Notes: generated by a model not told the origin, from the sequence alone. Numbered from the stretch's first letter, positions 36,205 through 44,282 are shown. The stretch is DNA of 64,000 bases from Pseudomonas sp. G34 (GCF_031119625.1 NZ_JAVHZV010000020.1:62001-126000); one strand, 5' to 3'. Numbers and translations: made by a program.

Positions 36205-36960
36205 TCACATTGGGCTAAAGCTACTAGCTGCTACACAATAACGATCTCTTAGCTTATCGCTCCTATCTTTTCGATCATTGCTGTACTTAGCACGCCACGC
36301 TCTGCACTCTTCGTGATAGTGCTGTTTGGCAGCTTTCCGGCATTCGCGATAATCGATTGATCCGCGCTTGTGGTTAGCGCAAACGGTTGTGCCGTCGATG
36401 TGGTTATTAACAGATATCCACTCGGCTAGATAGTTGGTGCCGCCATTCCAGCTTTTGATCCATCTGGAAGTACGCTCACGCTGCACGGTGCGTTGCTGTT
36501 CCCTTGGTCGCTCTGCTGAGGCAATCTGCTGTACTGCCGGGGCTGGTGCTGCTTTGTATGTGTTTACAGGCTGCTTTGGCGCATAGTTATTATCGTTGAA
36601 CACCGTTTGCCGTTCGTGAGTTTCCTGGGCGCGTTGGCGTGACCATTCTTCAAGCTCACGGTTGGCTTGGATGGTCTGTTGGGCTTGGCTGGTTCTGATC
36701 CAGTCTTGATCGTTGCCTTGTAGCGCTTCGGCTGGTGGCTGCTGAGGCTGTGCTGGCTGCTGGCTGAATACGGGTTCACCGCCAAAGCGAATAGCCTGCT
36801 TGAGCTGCGCCACGTCTATCACGATGGGTTTTGCAAATACGGTGACCAAGCCCCAAAAGATTGCAGAGCCAACACCCAGGATTGCCAGCGTACGCCATGG
36901 GCCTTGTTTCTTGCGTGGTTTTAGGTAGCTAGGAATATCATCCTTATCAACTCTCATCAC
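36205..36960 (-). CDS. hypothetical single-pass membrane protein
   Basis: 251 residues. A basic cytoplasmic start (DDIPSYLKPRKKQGPWR) is followed by one membrane helix (TLAILGVGSAIFWGLVTVFA), then a Gln/Pro-rich region (QQPAQPQQPPAEALQ) and a C-terminal domain with regularly spaced cysteines (TTVCANHK, DYRECRK, HEECRAW, RYCVAA). The topology suggests a periplasmic C-terminal domain with disulfides. I do not recognise the family. It is moderately AT-rich and on the opposite strand from its left neighbour. Confidence 0.6.
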   Translation of the reverse strand: MMRVDKDDIPSYLKPRKKQGPWRTLAILGVGSAIFWGLVTVFAKPIVIDVAQLKQAIRFGGEPVFSQQPAQPQQPPAEALQGNDQDWIRTSQAQQTIQANRELEEWSRQRAQETHERQTVFNDNNYAPKQPVNTYKAAPAPAVQQIASAERPREQQRTVQRERTSRWIKSWNGGTNYLAEWISVNNHIDGTTVCANHKRGSIDYRECRKAAKQHYHEECRAWRAKYSNDRKDRSDKLRDRYCVAASSFSPM

Positions 36961-37028
36961 TACTCCTTGTGCTCATGAATAAATCCATCCCTTTTAAGCG
37001 AAAAACTTCATCCTTTAAGTCCACTTGC

Positions 37029-37985
37029 CTACTTGCTTATTTGCTCAGCCCGATCTTTAATTGCAGCATAAAAGCCGTCAACTTCATCAAAGGTTGATAA
37101 CCATAATTTTAGATCATCATCACTATCGCTATCATTTTCATAAAGCTTGCAGATTGCGGATCTTGCCAAACTCTCGCAGTTCTCTAAAAAGTAGCCATTG
37201 ATCCTAGAGATAATATACTGCCCTTCCTTCTTGGGATTCGCATCTTGTATTTCTATTAATCCAAATGCATCCATGCATCTTATAAAGGCTTCCGTCTCTA
37301 TACTAATATCGCTCGGAAGACCAATTGCCTTGCAAATCTCATGAACATCAATTATTTTTGATGAATACCATATTCTTACACAGCAATAAGCGTAAAGAAT
37401 CTCTACAGGGGACGATCTTGAAAAGTACCTATCTACAGTACTCTCTTGCAAGAACCTTTTAGACTTCGAAGGTTCGCTAGCCGCCGGCTTTTGCTTCGCC
37501 ATCGTTGCCACTTCTGAAAACTTACTATCTAAATCATCTAGCCTGCCTGGAAGCATTGAAATCATTCCATGCATTGCGTTATTCTTTTCTCCCATCGCCG
37601 CTAAAAGACATGCAAACTCTTGCAGCCCCTGCCTCATCTCTGTAGACACGTCCTCAAGGGATTCAACATTTACCTTACTTGCAACCTCAATATTTTTAGC
37701 TAGCGATATATACCCACTTATCTCCTTCTTAACGTCGTCAAGCTCATTAGTTACAGAATTGATGCTTCCAAGACTGCTCGATATAGAGTTATTAGATAGA
37801 AAAGAATAGATTATCGCAGCCAAACCAAGCAACAATGACGTCAGCGTTGCGGCATTAGTTAAATAATCTGTAAACCCATCCTGACCAGTCCACCTATCGG
37901 TAGCTATCGCGATAATCAAAAGAACAAGTATCAAAATCCAATATCGATAATGAATACTACCTTTGCACTGTTTATTAACTTCCAT
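37029..37985 (-). CDS. hypothetical membrane-anchored coiled-coil protein
   Basis: 318 residues. Two N-terminal membrane helices (YWILILVLLIIAIAT and LTSLLLGLAAIIYSFL) are followed by a predicted coiled coil (SINSVTNELDDVKKEISGYI) and a C-terminal soluble domain with ILYAYCCVRIWYSSKII and FIRCMDAFGLIEIQ, perhaps a winged helix. Strongly AT-rich. No family recognised. Membrane plus coiled coil plus small sensory domain is a common architecture for phage-exclusion proteins, and it sits between an integration site and a phage-type switch; that role is inference only. Confidence 0.6.
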   Translation of the reverse strand: MEVNKQCKGSIHYRYWILILVLLIIAIATDRWTGQDGFTDYLTNAATLTSLLLGLAAIIYSFLSNNSISSSLGSINSVTNELDDVKKEISGYISLAKNIEVASKVNVESLEDVSTEMRQGLQEFACLLAAMGEKNNAMHGMISMLPGRLDDLDSKFSEVATMAKQKPAASEPSKSKRFLQESTVDRYFSRSSPVEILYAYCCVRIWYSSKIIDVHEICKAIGLPSDISIETEAFIRCMDAFGLIEIQDANPKKEGQYIISRINGYFLENCESLARSAICKLYENDSDSDDDLKLWLSTFDEVDGFYAAIKDRAEQISK

Positions 37986-38046
37986 TCTCAGTCCTTGAAT
38001 GCTTCACTTCTCAAATACCAGCGCCTAGCTACTTCCGTTGTAATCA

Positions 38047-38331
38047 CTATCCCGCGTTCTGATTGGGCAAGTTTCGGTTGGCTTCATCGTATTCTGGACT
38101 CACTTGTCCTTTGTCTGGCATGACCTCCCCGGTCATGAGCCACCAGCGATACTGCGGATATGCATGCCCTAGCAACTCCACCTCGTCCGCACCGATGCGA
38201 GCCCTCCCGCGCTTGATGTTCTGCCAGCGTAGGTAGTCCTTGCTGTTCACCTCTGCCAGCTCTTTGAGGCTGGTTGCGCTCAGCAATTGAAGCGCCCTAT
38301 CGGTCATCCCGGAGGCCATTGAAAAAACCAC
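38047..38331 (-). CDS. phage-type DNA-binding regulator (repressor-like)
   Basis: 94 residues. LKELAEVNSKDYLRWQNIKR and RARIGADEVELLGHAYPQYR resemble small Pseudomonas prophage regulators with a helix-turn-helix. The GTG at 38331 has AGGA 5 bases upstream; an internal ATG (MTDRALQLL, 38307) is an alternative start with a poor ribosome site. It is divergent from the small gene at 38440 across a region with repeated TATGTAC motifs, the arrangement of a phage lysogeny switch. Confidence 0.6.
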   Translation of the reverse strand: MVFSMASGMTDRALQLLSATSLKELAEVNSKDYLRWQNIKRGRARIGADEVELLGHAYPQYRWWLMTGEVMPDKGQVSPEYDEANRNLPNQNAG

Positions 38332-38338
38332 TCATGTC

Positions 38339-38381
38339 CTATGTACATTCAAGAATCCTCAGGTAATATGTACCTATGTAC
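38339..38381. promoter_or_regulatory. TATGTAC operator cluster between divergent phage-type genes
   Basis: The heptamer TATGTAC occurs three times in the same orientation (38340-38346, 38367-38373, 38375-38381), and AGGTA-ATATG-TACCT (38361-38375) is a perfect 5+5 palindrome. They lie just upstream of the repressor-like gene and before the small rightward gene. Such clusters are the usual binding sites of a phage repressor. Confidence 0.55.
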
Positions 38382-38439
38382 TTTTTACCTGAAGCAAGTT
38401 CGATGCTTCGAATATTGACACGAATAGGCACGGAACGAC

Positions 38440-38631
38440 ATGGGACTGGAACAGCTGGACGCCAACAAGCTGATAGGTCCGCAACCGGACGTTGAAACCA
38501 TCGAAACCTGGGCGGATCGCAACGGCATCACCTACGACACAGCGCGCTTCTGGGCCATGCGCGGGGCTGCCTACCTTAAAGCGCGGCAAGCGCCCATGGT
38601 CATCAGCGCCACTCACCGTCACCTGTTGTGA
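38440..38631 (+). CDS. small excisionase/Cox-like regulator, probably frameshifted
   Basis: 63 residues as read, MGLEQLDANKLIGPQPDVET then IETWADRNGITYDTARFWAMRG, which resembles the N-terminal wing of phage Cox/excisionase proteins. After MRG the frame gives AAYLKARQAPM, but removing one G from the GGGG at 38563-38566 gives GLPTLKRGKR, the usual basic strand of the wing in this family. The gene therefore seems frameshifted at a G tract; sequencing error is possible. It is divergent from the repressor-like gene. Confidence 0.5.
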   Translation: MGLEQLDANKLIGPQPDVETIETWADRNGITYDTARFWAMRGAAYLKARQAPMVISATHRHLL

Positions 38632-38770
38632 TCGATAGGCTACCTTGCACCCGCGCGCCCTTTGCTGACAGCAACGCTCGTCGTCACTTGCTGGATACCG
38701 GGCATAACAACTCGCGCAAAGTTACAACCCCGATAACGCGCGACCAACGCTACGCACCACAGCGGCGGCC

Positions 38771-39667
38771 CTATGGCCTGCTATAACGCAGCGCATCCAC
38801 GACTAGGCTAAAGGCTGGCGATGGCTGTCGACGGCTCGGGTAGTACAGATAGTAACCGGGGAATGGTGGGCACCAGTCCTCCAGCACGCGCTCCAACCGA
38901 CCCTCGTCGATATGCGGGGCGAATTCATCTTCGGGTAGCCAGGCGACTCCCAACCCGGCCAGCGTGGCATCCACGACGTTGGGCGAGGCATTCAGAATGA
39001 GCTGTCCATCGACACGGACGTTCAACTGCTTGTCCTTGCGCTGAAAGTCCCAGACGTAGAGCCCTCCTCCAGACTGCATGCGCATGTTGATGCAATTGTG
39101 GTCGATCAGCTCACGGGGCTTCCTGGGTTTCGGGTGTTTCGCAAAGTACGCCGGGGATGCCACCACCGCCATGCGCAACGGCGGCCCGATGGGAATCGCG
39201 ATCATGTCCTTGTCGATGGTGTCGCCCATGCGCACACCCGCATCGAAGCGATCGGCCACGATGTCGCGGAAACCGTAGTTGATGTCGAACTCTATCTTGA
39301 TGTCTGGATATTCCAGCAACAGAGGCGTGAGCCTGGGCATCAGCAAGCTGCGCTGGATGTGATCTCCGCAGGTAATGCGCACCGTGCCGCTGGGTTTGTC
39401 ACGCAGGGCCGACAACTCGTCCAGCTCCGCCTCGATCTCGTCGAAGCGATTGCCAATCGCGTTCAGCAAGCGTTCGCCCGCAGCAGTGAGCGAAACGCTA
39501 CGTGTCGTTCGGGTGAGCAAGCGGATCTGCAGTCGTGCCTCCAAGCCGCTTATCGCCTGGCTCAATGCCGACTGCGTCACGCCCAGCTGGGCGGCGGCGC
39601 GGGTAAAGGTGCCCTCGCGCGCGACGGTGACGAAGGACAGCAGGTCGTTGAGATTACGTTTGATCAT
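38771..39667 (-). CDS. LysR-family transcriptional regulator
   Basis: 298 residues with a canonical LysR HTH (TFTRAAAQLGVTQSALSQAI, residues about 20-39) and an effector domain of the DNA-binding LysR subgroup that often controls divergent efflux genes (RMGDTIDKDMIAIPIGP). It is divergent from the MFS gene with a 211-base gap. GC content returns to the chromosomal level here, unlike the genes at 35-38 kb. It probably regulates the three-gene set to its right. Confidence 0.9.
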   Translation of the reverse strand: MIKRNLNDLLSFVTVAREGTFTRAAAQLGVTQSALSQAISGLEARLQIRLLTRTTRSVSLTAAGERLLNAIGNRFDEIEAELDELSALRDKPSGTVRITCGDHIQRSLLMPRLTPLLLEYPDIKIEFDINYGFRDIVADRFDAGVRMGDTIDKDMIAIPIGPPLRMAVVASPAYFAKHPKPRKPRELIDHNCINMRMQSGGGLYVWDFQRKDKQLNVRVDGQLILNASPNVVDATLAGLGVAWLPEDEFAPHIDEGRLERVLEDWCPPFPGYYLYYPSRRQPSPAFSLVVDALRYSRP

Positions 39668-39878
39668 GGCCGAAGTTTCCCACGAATCATTGATTAGCAG
39701 AGCTTATAGCCTTTTGAAGGATTCATTAGCTAGTAACAGCTAGGCGCATGCCCGAACATTCACTTCGCGTGATCAACCTCGATCTCACTGGGAGTGGCAA
39801 TCCCTGCCCTCTCCCTCGCCGCCTTCGTCGCATCGGTGGCTTTCATTCTTCGTCAAATCTCGGAAAACCAGGTTTTGC

Positions 39879-41090
39879 ATGACAGCCCGCACAATCAATA
39901 CCGCCAACGAAACCCCCGAGCAGTCGAGCTCCTGGAGTGGCGTGCTGGCCATTTCGGTTTGCGCCTTCGCGCTGGTCGCATCGGAGTTCCTGCCGGTCAG
40001 CCTGCTGACCCCCATCGCCGATGACCTGGGTGTCACCGAAGGCATGGCCGGCCAGGGCATTGCCATCTCGGGGGCCTTCGCCGTGCTCACCAGCCTGTTC
40101 ATTTCGGCGCTTGCCGGCAGCCTGAATCGCAAGACACTGCTGCTGGGACTGACGGCGGCCATGGGCGTATCCGGCGCCATCGTCGCGCTGGCGCCAAACT
40201 ACGTAACCTACATGCTCGGTCGGGCACTGATCGGCGTGGTGGTGGGCGGTTTCTGGTCGATGTCGGCAGCCACGGCGATACGCCTGGTACCAGCCCGTGA
40301 TGTGCCGCGGGCACTGGCATTGGTCAATGGCGGCAACGCACTGGCCACAGTGGTCGCCGCGCCGCTGGGCGCTTGGCTCGGAACGATCATCGGTTGGCGC
40401 GGCGCCTTTCTCTGCCTGGTGCCAATCGCCCTGATCGCCCTGGCCTGGCAATGGAAAGCGCTGCCATCCATGCAGGCCGCCGCGCGCAGTTCCGGCCTGG
40501 GCAGTGCATTCAAGGTATTCACCCTGCTCAAGCGCCCCGCCGTCATGATCGGCATGCTGGCCAGCAGCCTGTTCTTCATGGGCCAGTTCTCCTTGTTCAC
40601 CTACGTGCGGCCGTTCCTGGAGATGGTCACTGGCGTGCATGGCACCGACATTTCACTCGTGCTACTGGTGATCGGTGCGGCGGGCTTCATCGGCACCCTG
40701 CTGATCGGTCGGGTGCTGCAGCGGCGTTTCTTTCAGGCGCTGATAGCCATGCCATTGCTGATGGCTTTGATTGCCGTGGCGCTGACCGCCTTCGGTCACT
40801 GGACCGCCAGCGTAGTCGCCCTGCTGGGCCTGTGGGGGTTGATCGGCACCTCGGCGCCCGTTGGTTGGTGGTCCTGGATCGCCATGGTGTTTCCCAAGGA
40901 TGCGGAAGCAGGTGGTGGCCTTTTCGTTGCCGTGGTTCAGTTTTCCATCGCGCTGGGGTCGACCCTCGGTGGCCTGCTGTTCGACCACAGTGGCTACCAG
41001 GCGACCTTCCTAGCCAGTGCGGCCATGCTGTTGTTAGCGGCTTTTCTCGCGTTTCTCACCTCGCGCTCGCCGATGCGGCAAGCGGACTGA
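39879..41090 (+). CDS. MFS transporter, drug/nucleoside efflux type
   Basis: 403 residues with 12 predicted helices. FALVASEFLPVSLLTPIADD in the first helix and GRALIGVVVGGFWSMSAATA in helix 4-5 follow the DHA1-type exporters such as NepI/AraJ. It probably expels a small compound by proton antiport. It is divergently transcribed from the LysR gene and followed by a cyclophilin-like exported protein and a hydrolase, suggesting a small stress or detoxification cassette. The substrate is unknown. Confidence 0.9.
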   Translation: MTARTINTANETPEQSSSWSGVLAISVCAFALVASEFLPVSLLTPIADDLGVTEGMAGQGIAISGAFAVLTSLFISALAGSLNRKTLLLGLTAAMGVSGAIVALAPNYVTYMLGRALIGVVVGGFWSMSAATAIRLVPARDVPRALALVNGGNALATVVAAPLGAWLGTIIGWRGAFLCLVPIALIALAWQWKALPSMQAAARSSGLGSAFKVFTLLKRPAVMIGMLASSLFFMGQFSLFTYVRPFLEMVTGVHGTDISLVLLVIGAAGFIGTLLIGRVLQRRFFQALIAMPLLMALIAVALTAFGHWTASVVALLGLWGLIGTSAPVGWWSWIAMVFPKDAEAGGGLFVAVVQFSIALGSTLGGLLFDHSGYQATFLASAAMLLLAAFLAFLTSRSPMRQAD

Positions 41091-41115
41091 GCCAACTGCC
41101 ACGCCCGGAGTGTCT

Positions 41116-41658
41116 ATGACAGCTAGCCTCGTTATCTCCCGTAGCAGCCATTGCCGAGCGCAGATTGCAGGCCGCTGCGCAGGAGGCGTACGTGCCCTGC
41201 GCGTGCTGGGCCTGCTGTCCAGCCTGTGCATCCTTGGCGGGAGCGCAGAGGCATGGGCCGCTGCCAGCACCATCTCGACTACTGCCGCAACGGCAACTGT
41301 TCAATCGGAGGAATCGCGTATGTGGATGACCGTCGGCGAGCGTCGCTTCGCCATCACCTTGGCCGACACCGAAGCTGCTCGCGCCTTTGCCGCCCTGCTG
41401 CCGCTCACGATCGACATGCTCGATCTCAACAGCAACGAGAAGCACGCCAAGCTGCCGAAGGCGTTGCCTACGAGCACCATTCGGCCCGACACGCTCCACA
41501 ACGGCGACCTCATGCTCTACGGCTCACAAACGTTGGTTGTCTTCTACCTGACATTCGATTCGAGCTACTCGTACACGCGCCTGGGTCGTATCGACGCCCC
41601 CGCGGATTTGGCGCAGGTACTTGGCGGGGGAACCGCGCGGATCACCTTCTCAAGGTGA
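41116..41658 (+). CDS. exported cyclophilin-like fold protein
   Basis: 180 residues. An N-terminal hydrophobic segment (LRVLGLLSSLCILGGSAEAW) predicts export, followed by a cyclophilin-like domain: MWMTVGERRFAITLADTEAA, AFAALLPLTIDMLDLN, and a C-terminal TLHNGDLMLYGSQTLVVFY then LGRIDAPADLAQVLGGG. This is the bacterial cyclophilin-like family (Cyclophil_like) of unknown activity. The ATG at 41116 has GGAG 5 bases before it. It is 25 bases from the MFS gene and should share its transcript. Confidence 0.75.
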   Translation: MTASLVISRSSHCRAQIAGRCAGGVRALRVLGLLSSLCILGGSAEAWAAASTISTTAATATVQSEESRMWMTVGERRFAITLADTEAARAFAALLPLTIDMLDLNSNEKHAKLPKALPTSTIRPDTLHNGDLMLYGSQTLVVFYLTFDSSYSYTRLGRIDAPADLAQVLGGGTARITFSR

Positions 41659-41800
41659 TTGATTTTCCTCGAGCGAGGCAGTTCTTTCATTCCCGCCAAC
41701 AGCCAATTCGACAGGCCGGCAGCCAGGCGTTGGCCTGCGAAGGTGAAGCGAACGGTTCTGCGCACTTGCCCCCCTCATCAACCATGCGAAGGAAAACACG

Positions 41801-42928
41801 ATGAACGTAGCAACCCTGAACCTGACGAGCATCAAACCGCGCAGAACCCTGCGGGACCTCTTCCATGGCTCCCTCCTTGTCGGCCTGGCTGCAGCCTTCG
41901 GTGGCGAGATGGCGCAGGCGCAAACAGCCCCGGCAATGATCGAGATGGATGGCCTGCACCTGACCCAGGAATGGGACAAGGTGTTTGCCAAGAGCGAGAA
42001 GGTCGATCACCAGAAGGTAACCTTCAAGAACCGCTACGGCATCACCCTCGCGGGCGACCTGTATCTGCCGAAGAATCGCGGCAACCAACGGCTGGCGGCA
42101 CTCGTCGTCGGCGGCCCCTTCGGTGCGGTGAAGGAGCAATCCTCGGGCCTTTATGCACAAACCATGGCCGAGCGTGGCTTCGTCACCCTGGCTTTCGACG
42201 GCTCCTATACCGGGGAAAGCGGCGGTGAGCCGCGTAACGTCGCTTCGCCGGATATCAACACCGAAGACTTCATGGCCGCAGTGGATTTCATCGGCCTGCA
42301 ACCCTACGTTGATCGTGAGCGCATAGGCGTGATCGGCATCTGCGGCTGGGGCGGTATGGCCCTGAACGCCGTGGCGGTCGACAAGCGCGTCAAGGCCGTC
42401 GTCGCCAGCACCATGTACGACATGACCCGCGTCATGTCCAAGGGTTACAACGACAGCGTGACCGCCGAGCAGCGCGCGCAGACCCTGGAACAACTGAGCC
42501 GGCAGCGCTGGGACGATGCGCAGAACGGCAAACCAGCCTACCAGCCGGACTACAACAAGCTGAAGGGCGGCGAGCCGCAGTTCCTGGTCGATTACGCCGA
42601 CTACTACATGACGCCACGCGGCTACCATCCGCGAGCGGTCAACTCGGGTAACGCCTGGACGATGACTACGCCCCTGTCGTTCATGAACATGCCAATCCTG
42701 AGCTACATCAAGGAGATTTCGCCGCGTCCCATCCTGTTCGTTCACGGTGAGAAGGCTCATTCGCGTTATTTCGCCGAGACCGCCTATGCAGCTGCAGCAG
42801 AGCCCAAGGAACTGGTGATCGTTCCGGGAGCCAGCCACGTCGACCTGTACGACCGCCTGGACAAGATTCCCTTCGACAAGATGACAGCCTTCTTCGCCGA
42901 GCACCTGAAGTCAGACGCAGGCAAATAA
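41801..42928 (+). CDS. exported alpha/beta hydrolase with Cys nucleophile elbow
   Basis: 375 residues. A twin-arginine-like start (KPRRTLRDLF) and hydrophobic stretch ending EMAQAQ suggest export, perhaps by Tat. The fold is alpha/beta hydrolase of the dienelactone-hydrolase/YcjY kind: the nucleophile elbow is GICGWGG, with Cys where lipases have Ser, and PGASHVDLYD carries the catalytic His. Activity on small esters or lactones is possible. It is the last gene of the GC-rich cassette; the integrase remnant begins only 20 bases after its stop. Confidence 0.78.
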   Translation: MNVATLNLTSIKPRRTLRDLFHGSLLVGLAAAFGGEMAQAQTAPAMIEMDGLHLTQEWDKVFAKSEKVDHQKVTFKNRYGITLAGDLYLPKNRGNQRLAALVVGGPFGAVKEQSSGLYAQTMAERGFVTLAFDGSYTGESGGEPRNVASPDINTEDFMAAVDFIGLQPYVDRERIGVIGICGWGGMALNAVAVDKRVKAVVASTMYDMTRVMSKGYNDSVTAEQRAQTLEQLSRQRWDDAQNGKPAYQPDYNKLKGGEPQFLVDYADYYMTPRGYHPRAVNSGNAWTMTTPLSFMNMPILSYIKEISPRPILFVHGEKAHSRYFAETAYAAAAEPKELVIVPGASHVDLYDRLDKIPFDKMTAFFAEHLKSDAGK

Positions 42929-42948
42929 AGAGTCATCCCCCGGCGTCG

Positions 42949-43356
42949 CTGGGGGATATCGAACGGAACCAATGGAGTGGGCTGCTTACCTTCGCAAACC
43001 CCAAGGGCAAGCGCGTTCGCTCGATCCCAATCGACCCGCTCCTCGAACAACGCGTCCACCGGTACTTCAAACTGCACGGCGCCGTCTCGAAATGCCTCAA
43101 CGGCTTCGACAAGAGCCGGGACGCTACAAAGCTGGTCTTGGCTGCTGGTCAGGCTTCCCATGTTCTGCGGCATACGTTTGCTAGTCGCTTCGTGATGAAC
43201 GGTGGAAACATCCTGACCTTGCAAAAGATCCTTGGCCACCAGTCGCTAGCGATGACGATGCGGTATGCGCACCTTGCACCAGACCATCTACAGGACGCGG
43301 TCAAATTCGGGCCGATTGCTGACTTTCAGGGGTTCTTCAGCGGCTGGCCAATTTAG
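42949..43356 (+). pseudogene. tyrosine-recombinase (phage integrase), C-terminal fragment
   Basis: About 135 codons of open frame without a proper start. FANPKGKRVRSIPIDPLLEQ is followed by the catalytic core HVLRHTFASRFVMNGG (H-x-x-R), LQKILGHQSLAMTMRY (Gly-His and the Tyr nucleophile) and AHLAPDHLQDAV. The N-terminal arm-binding domain and first catalytic Arg are missing. A full integrase would be 320-400 residues. The break point lies 20 bases after the hydrolase stop, so a deletion or insertion joined the two. It reads towards tRNA-Ser, its likely original target. Confidence 0.85.
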
Positions 43357-43684
43357 TCACGTGCCAACCGCCGTTCTCCACCCGCTTTCGGACGTAGATC
43401 TGATACTGCTCTGGCTCCATTGGTTTTTTCCGCTGATGCCTTAGCCGGTTACATCGAATGCATGCTGCAGCGATATTCCAGCCTACGTCACGTCCACCAT
43501 CCTGGCGGGCGACTAGGTGTTCTGCTGTGCATTGGAAATGTTGCGCCTGCTTAACGGTGATTCCGTGTTGCTTGGCGAAGGATTCGGCAGAGTCTTGCCA
43601 CATACTGAAATTGCAGTAGTAGCACTTGCCCTTTTGGCGGGTGAAAGCAGATTCACGAATTTTGCGAAGAGGATTCAAGGGCAA
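43337..43684 (-). CDS. HNH endonuclease
   Basis: 115 residues with the HNH metal and zinc positions CYYC near residue 21, TAEHLVARQDGG (His), a central Asn in GWNIAAACIRCN, and CIRC. The TTG at 43684 is the likely start: AGGAGG lies 4 bases upstream, and a second TTG follows two codons later. It is convergent with the integrase remnant and their ends overlap by 20 bases. Such small HNH genes are common cargo next to integrases; DNA cleavage is the expected activity. Confidence 0.78.
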   Translation of the reverse strand: MPLNPLRKIRESAFTRQKGKCYYCNFSMWQDSAESFAKQHGITVKQAQHFQCTAEHLVARQDGGRDVGWNIAAACIRCNRLRHQRKKPMEPEQYQIYVRKRVENGGWHVTKLASR

Positions 43685-43860
43685 CGGCCCTCCTAGAATT
43701 TTAGGGGAATCCGTTGCTCACATTGTGCGACGCTGACGGTACTGTTGACCGTTGCGGTCATCAGCCAATCACAGCCCCCTTCTGGGTGGCGGCGATTTGA
43801 AATTAATGGTTCTTCTTTAAGGGTGCAAGCTGTCCTTCGACACTTTTTCGACAGTCGGTA

Positions 43861-43946
43861 GGCCCTGAAAAGCAAAAACCCCCGAAACTCTATGAATTTC
43901 AGGGGCTTAGGCTTTAGATATGGCGGGAAGATAGGGATTTGAACCC
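43861..43946. repeat. attachment-site repeat, right (overlaps tRNA-Ser 3' end)
   Basis: Direct partner of 34791-34876: 82 of 86 bases identical. Its right end lies inside the intact tRNA-Ser gene and its left part carries that gene's terminator. Integration therefore recombined at the tRNA 3' end and kept the tRNA functional. Confidence 0.88.
43872..43905 (-). terminator. intrinsic terminator of tRNA-Ser
   Basis: On the minus strand CCCCTGAAA pairs with TTTCGGGGG over nine positions (one T-G wobble), with a 9-base loop, followed by GTTTTTGCTTTT. It starts 16 bases after the tRNA CCA. The copy of this hairpin in the left att repeat has two stem mismatches. Confidence 0.8.
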
Positions 43947-44010
43947 TAGGTACCATCGCTGATACAACGGATTTCGAATCCGTCCCGTTCGGCCACTCCG
44001 GCATCTTCCC
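43921..44010 (-). tRNA. tRNA-Ser(CGA)
   Basis: A 90-base gene on the minus strand. The acceptor arms GGGAAGA and TCTTCCC pair, with an encoded GCCA end (43921-43924). The anticodon arm ACGGA-TTCGAAA-TCCGT gives anticodon CGA, which reads UCG serine codons. A long variable arm and T-arm TAGGG-TTCAAAT-CCCTA are present, as expected of a class II tRNA. It is the insertion site of the island to its left. Confidence 0.95.
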
Positions 44011-44262
44011 AGGCGGCGCGCATGATATCAGCAGATTTCGCTTTGGCGAAGCCCATCGCGTAATTTTTTTCGCGTGCTATCAAATGCTTGGCTCATTTGC
44101 GGGGTAACGACTGGGCTGCATGGGCTGATTGGCGCGCTGGATTCGGTGCTCCATGGCCCGCTGCCTCGGGGCTGTGCACCCTAAGCCAGCCGCCAGAGGA
44201 GCCGTGCTGCCAGAACCGTGCGTCATCCACTCGACGGATAGCACCTTGTCGGCAAGGTAAAA

Positions 44263-44282
44263 TACTGTACATTTGAACAGTA
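44263..44282. promoter_or_regulatory. LexA (SOS) box upstream of imuA
   Basis: TACTGTACATTTGAACAGTA holds CTG-N10-CAG with flanking TA/TA, matching the gammaproteobacterial LexA consensus. It ends 22 bases before the imuA start and overlaps a TAAAAT element (44258-44263). DNA damage should therefore induce imuA-imuB-dnaE2. Confidence 0.88.

Noticed and set aside
39794..39878. Short frame starting MAIPALSLAAFVASVAFILR before the MFS gene
   Set aside because: It looks like a short hydrophobic peptide, but it runs out of frame into the MFS gene and has no good ribosome site.
43693..44004. Minus-strand reading frame of about 100 codons beginning MPEWPNGTDSKSVV
   Set aside because: It lies across tRNA-Ser and the att repeat. 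This peptide is the usual false product of translating a tRNA-Ser gene.
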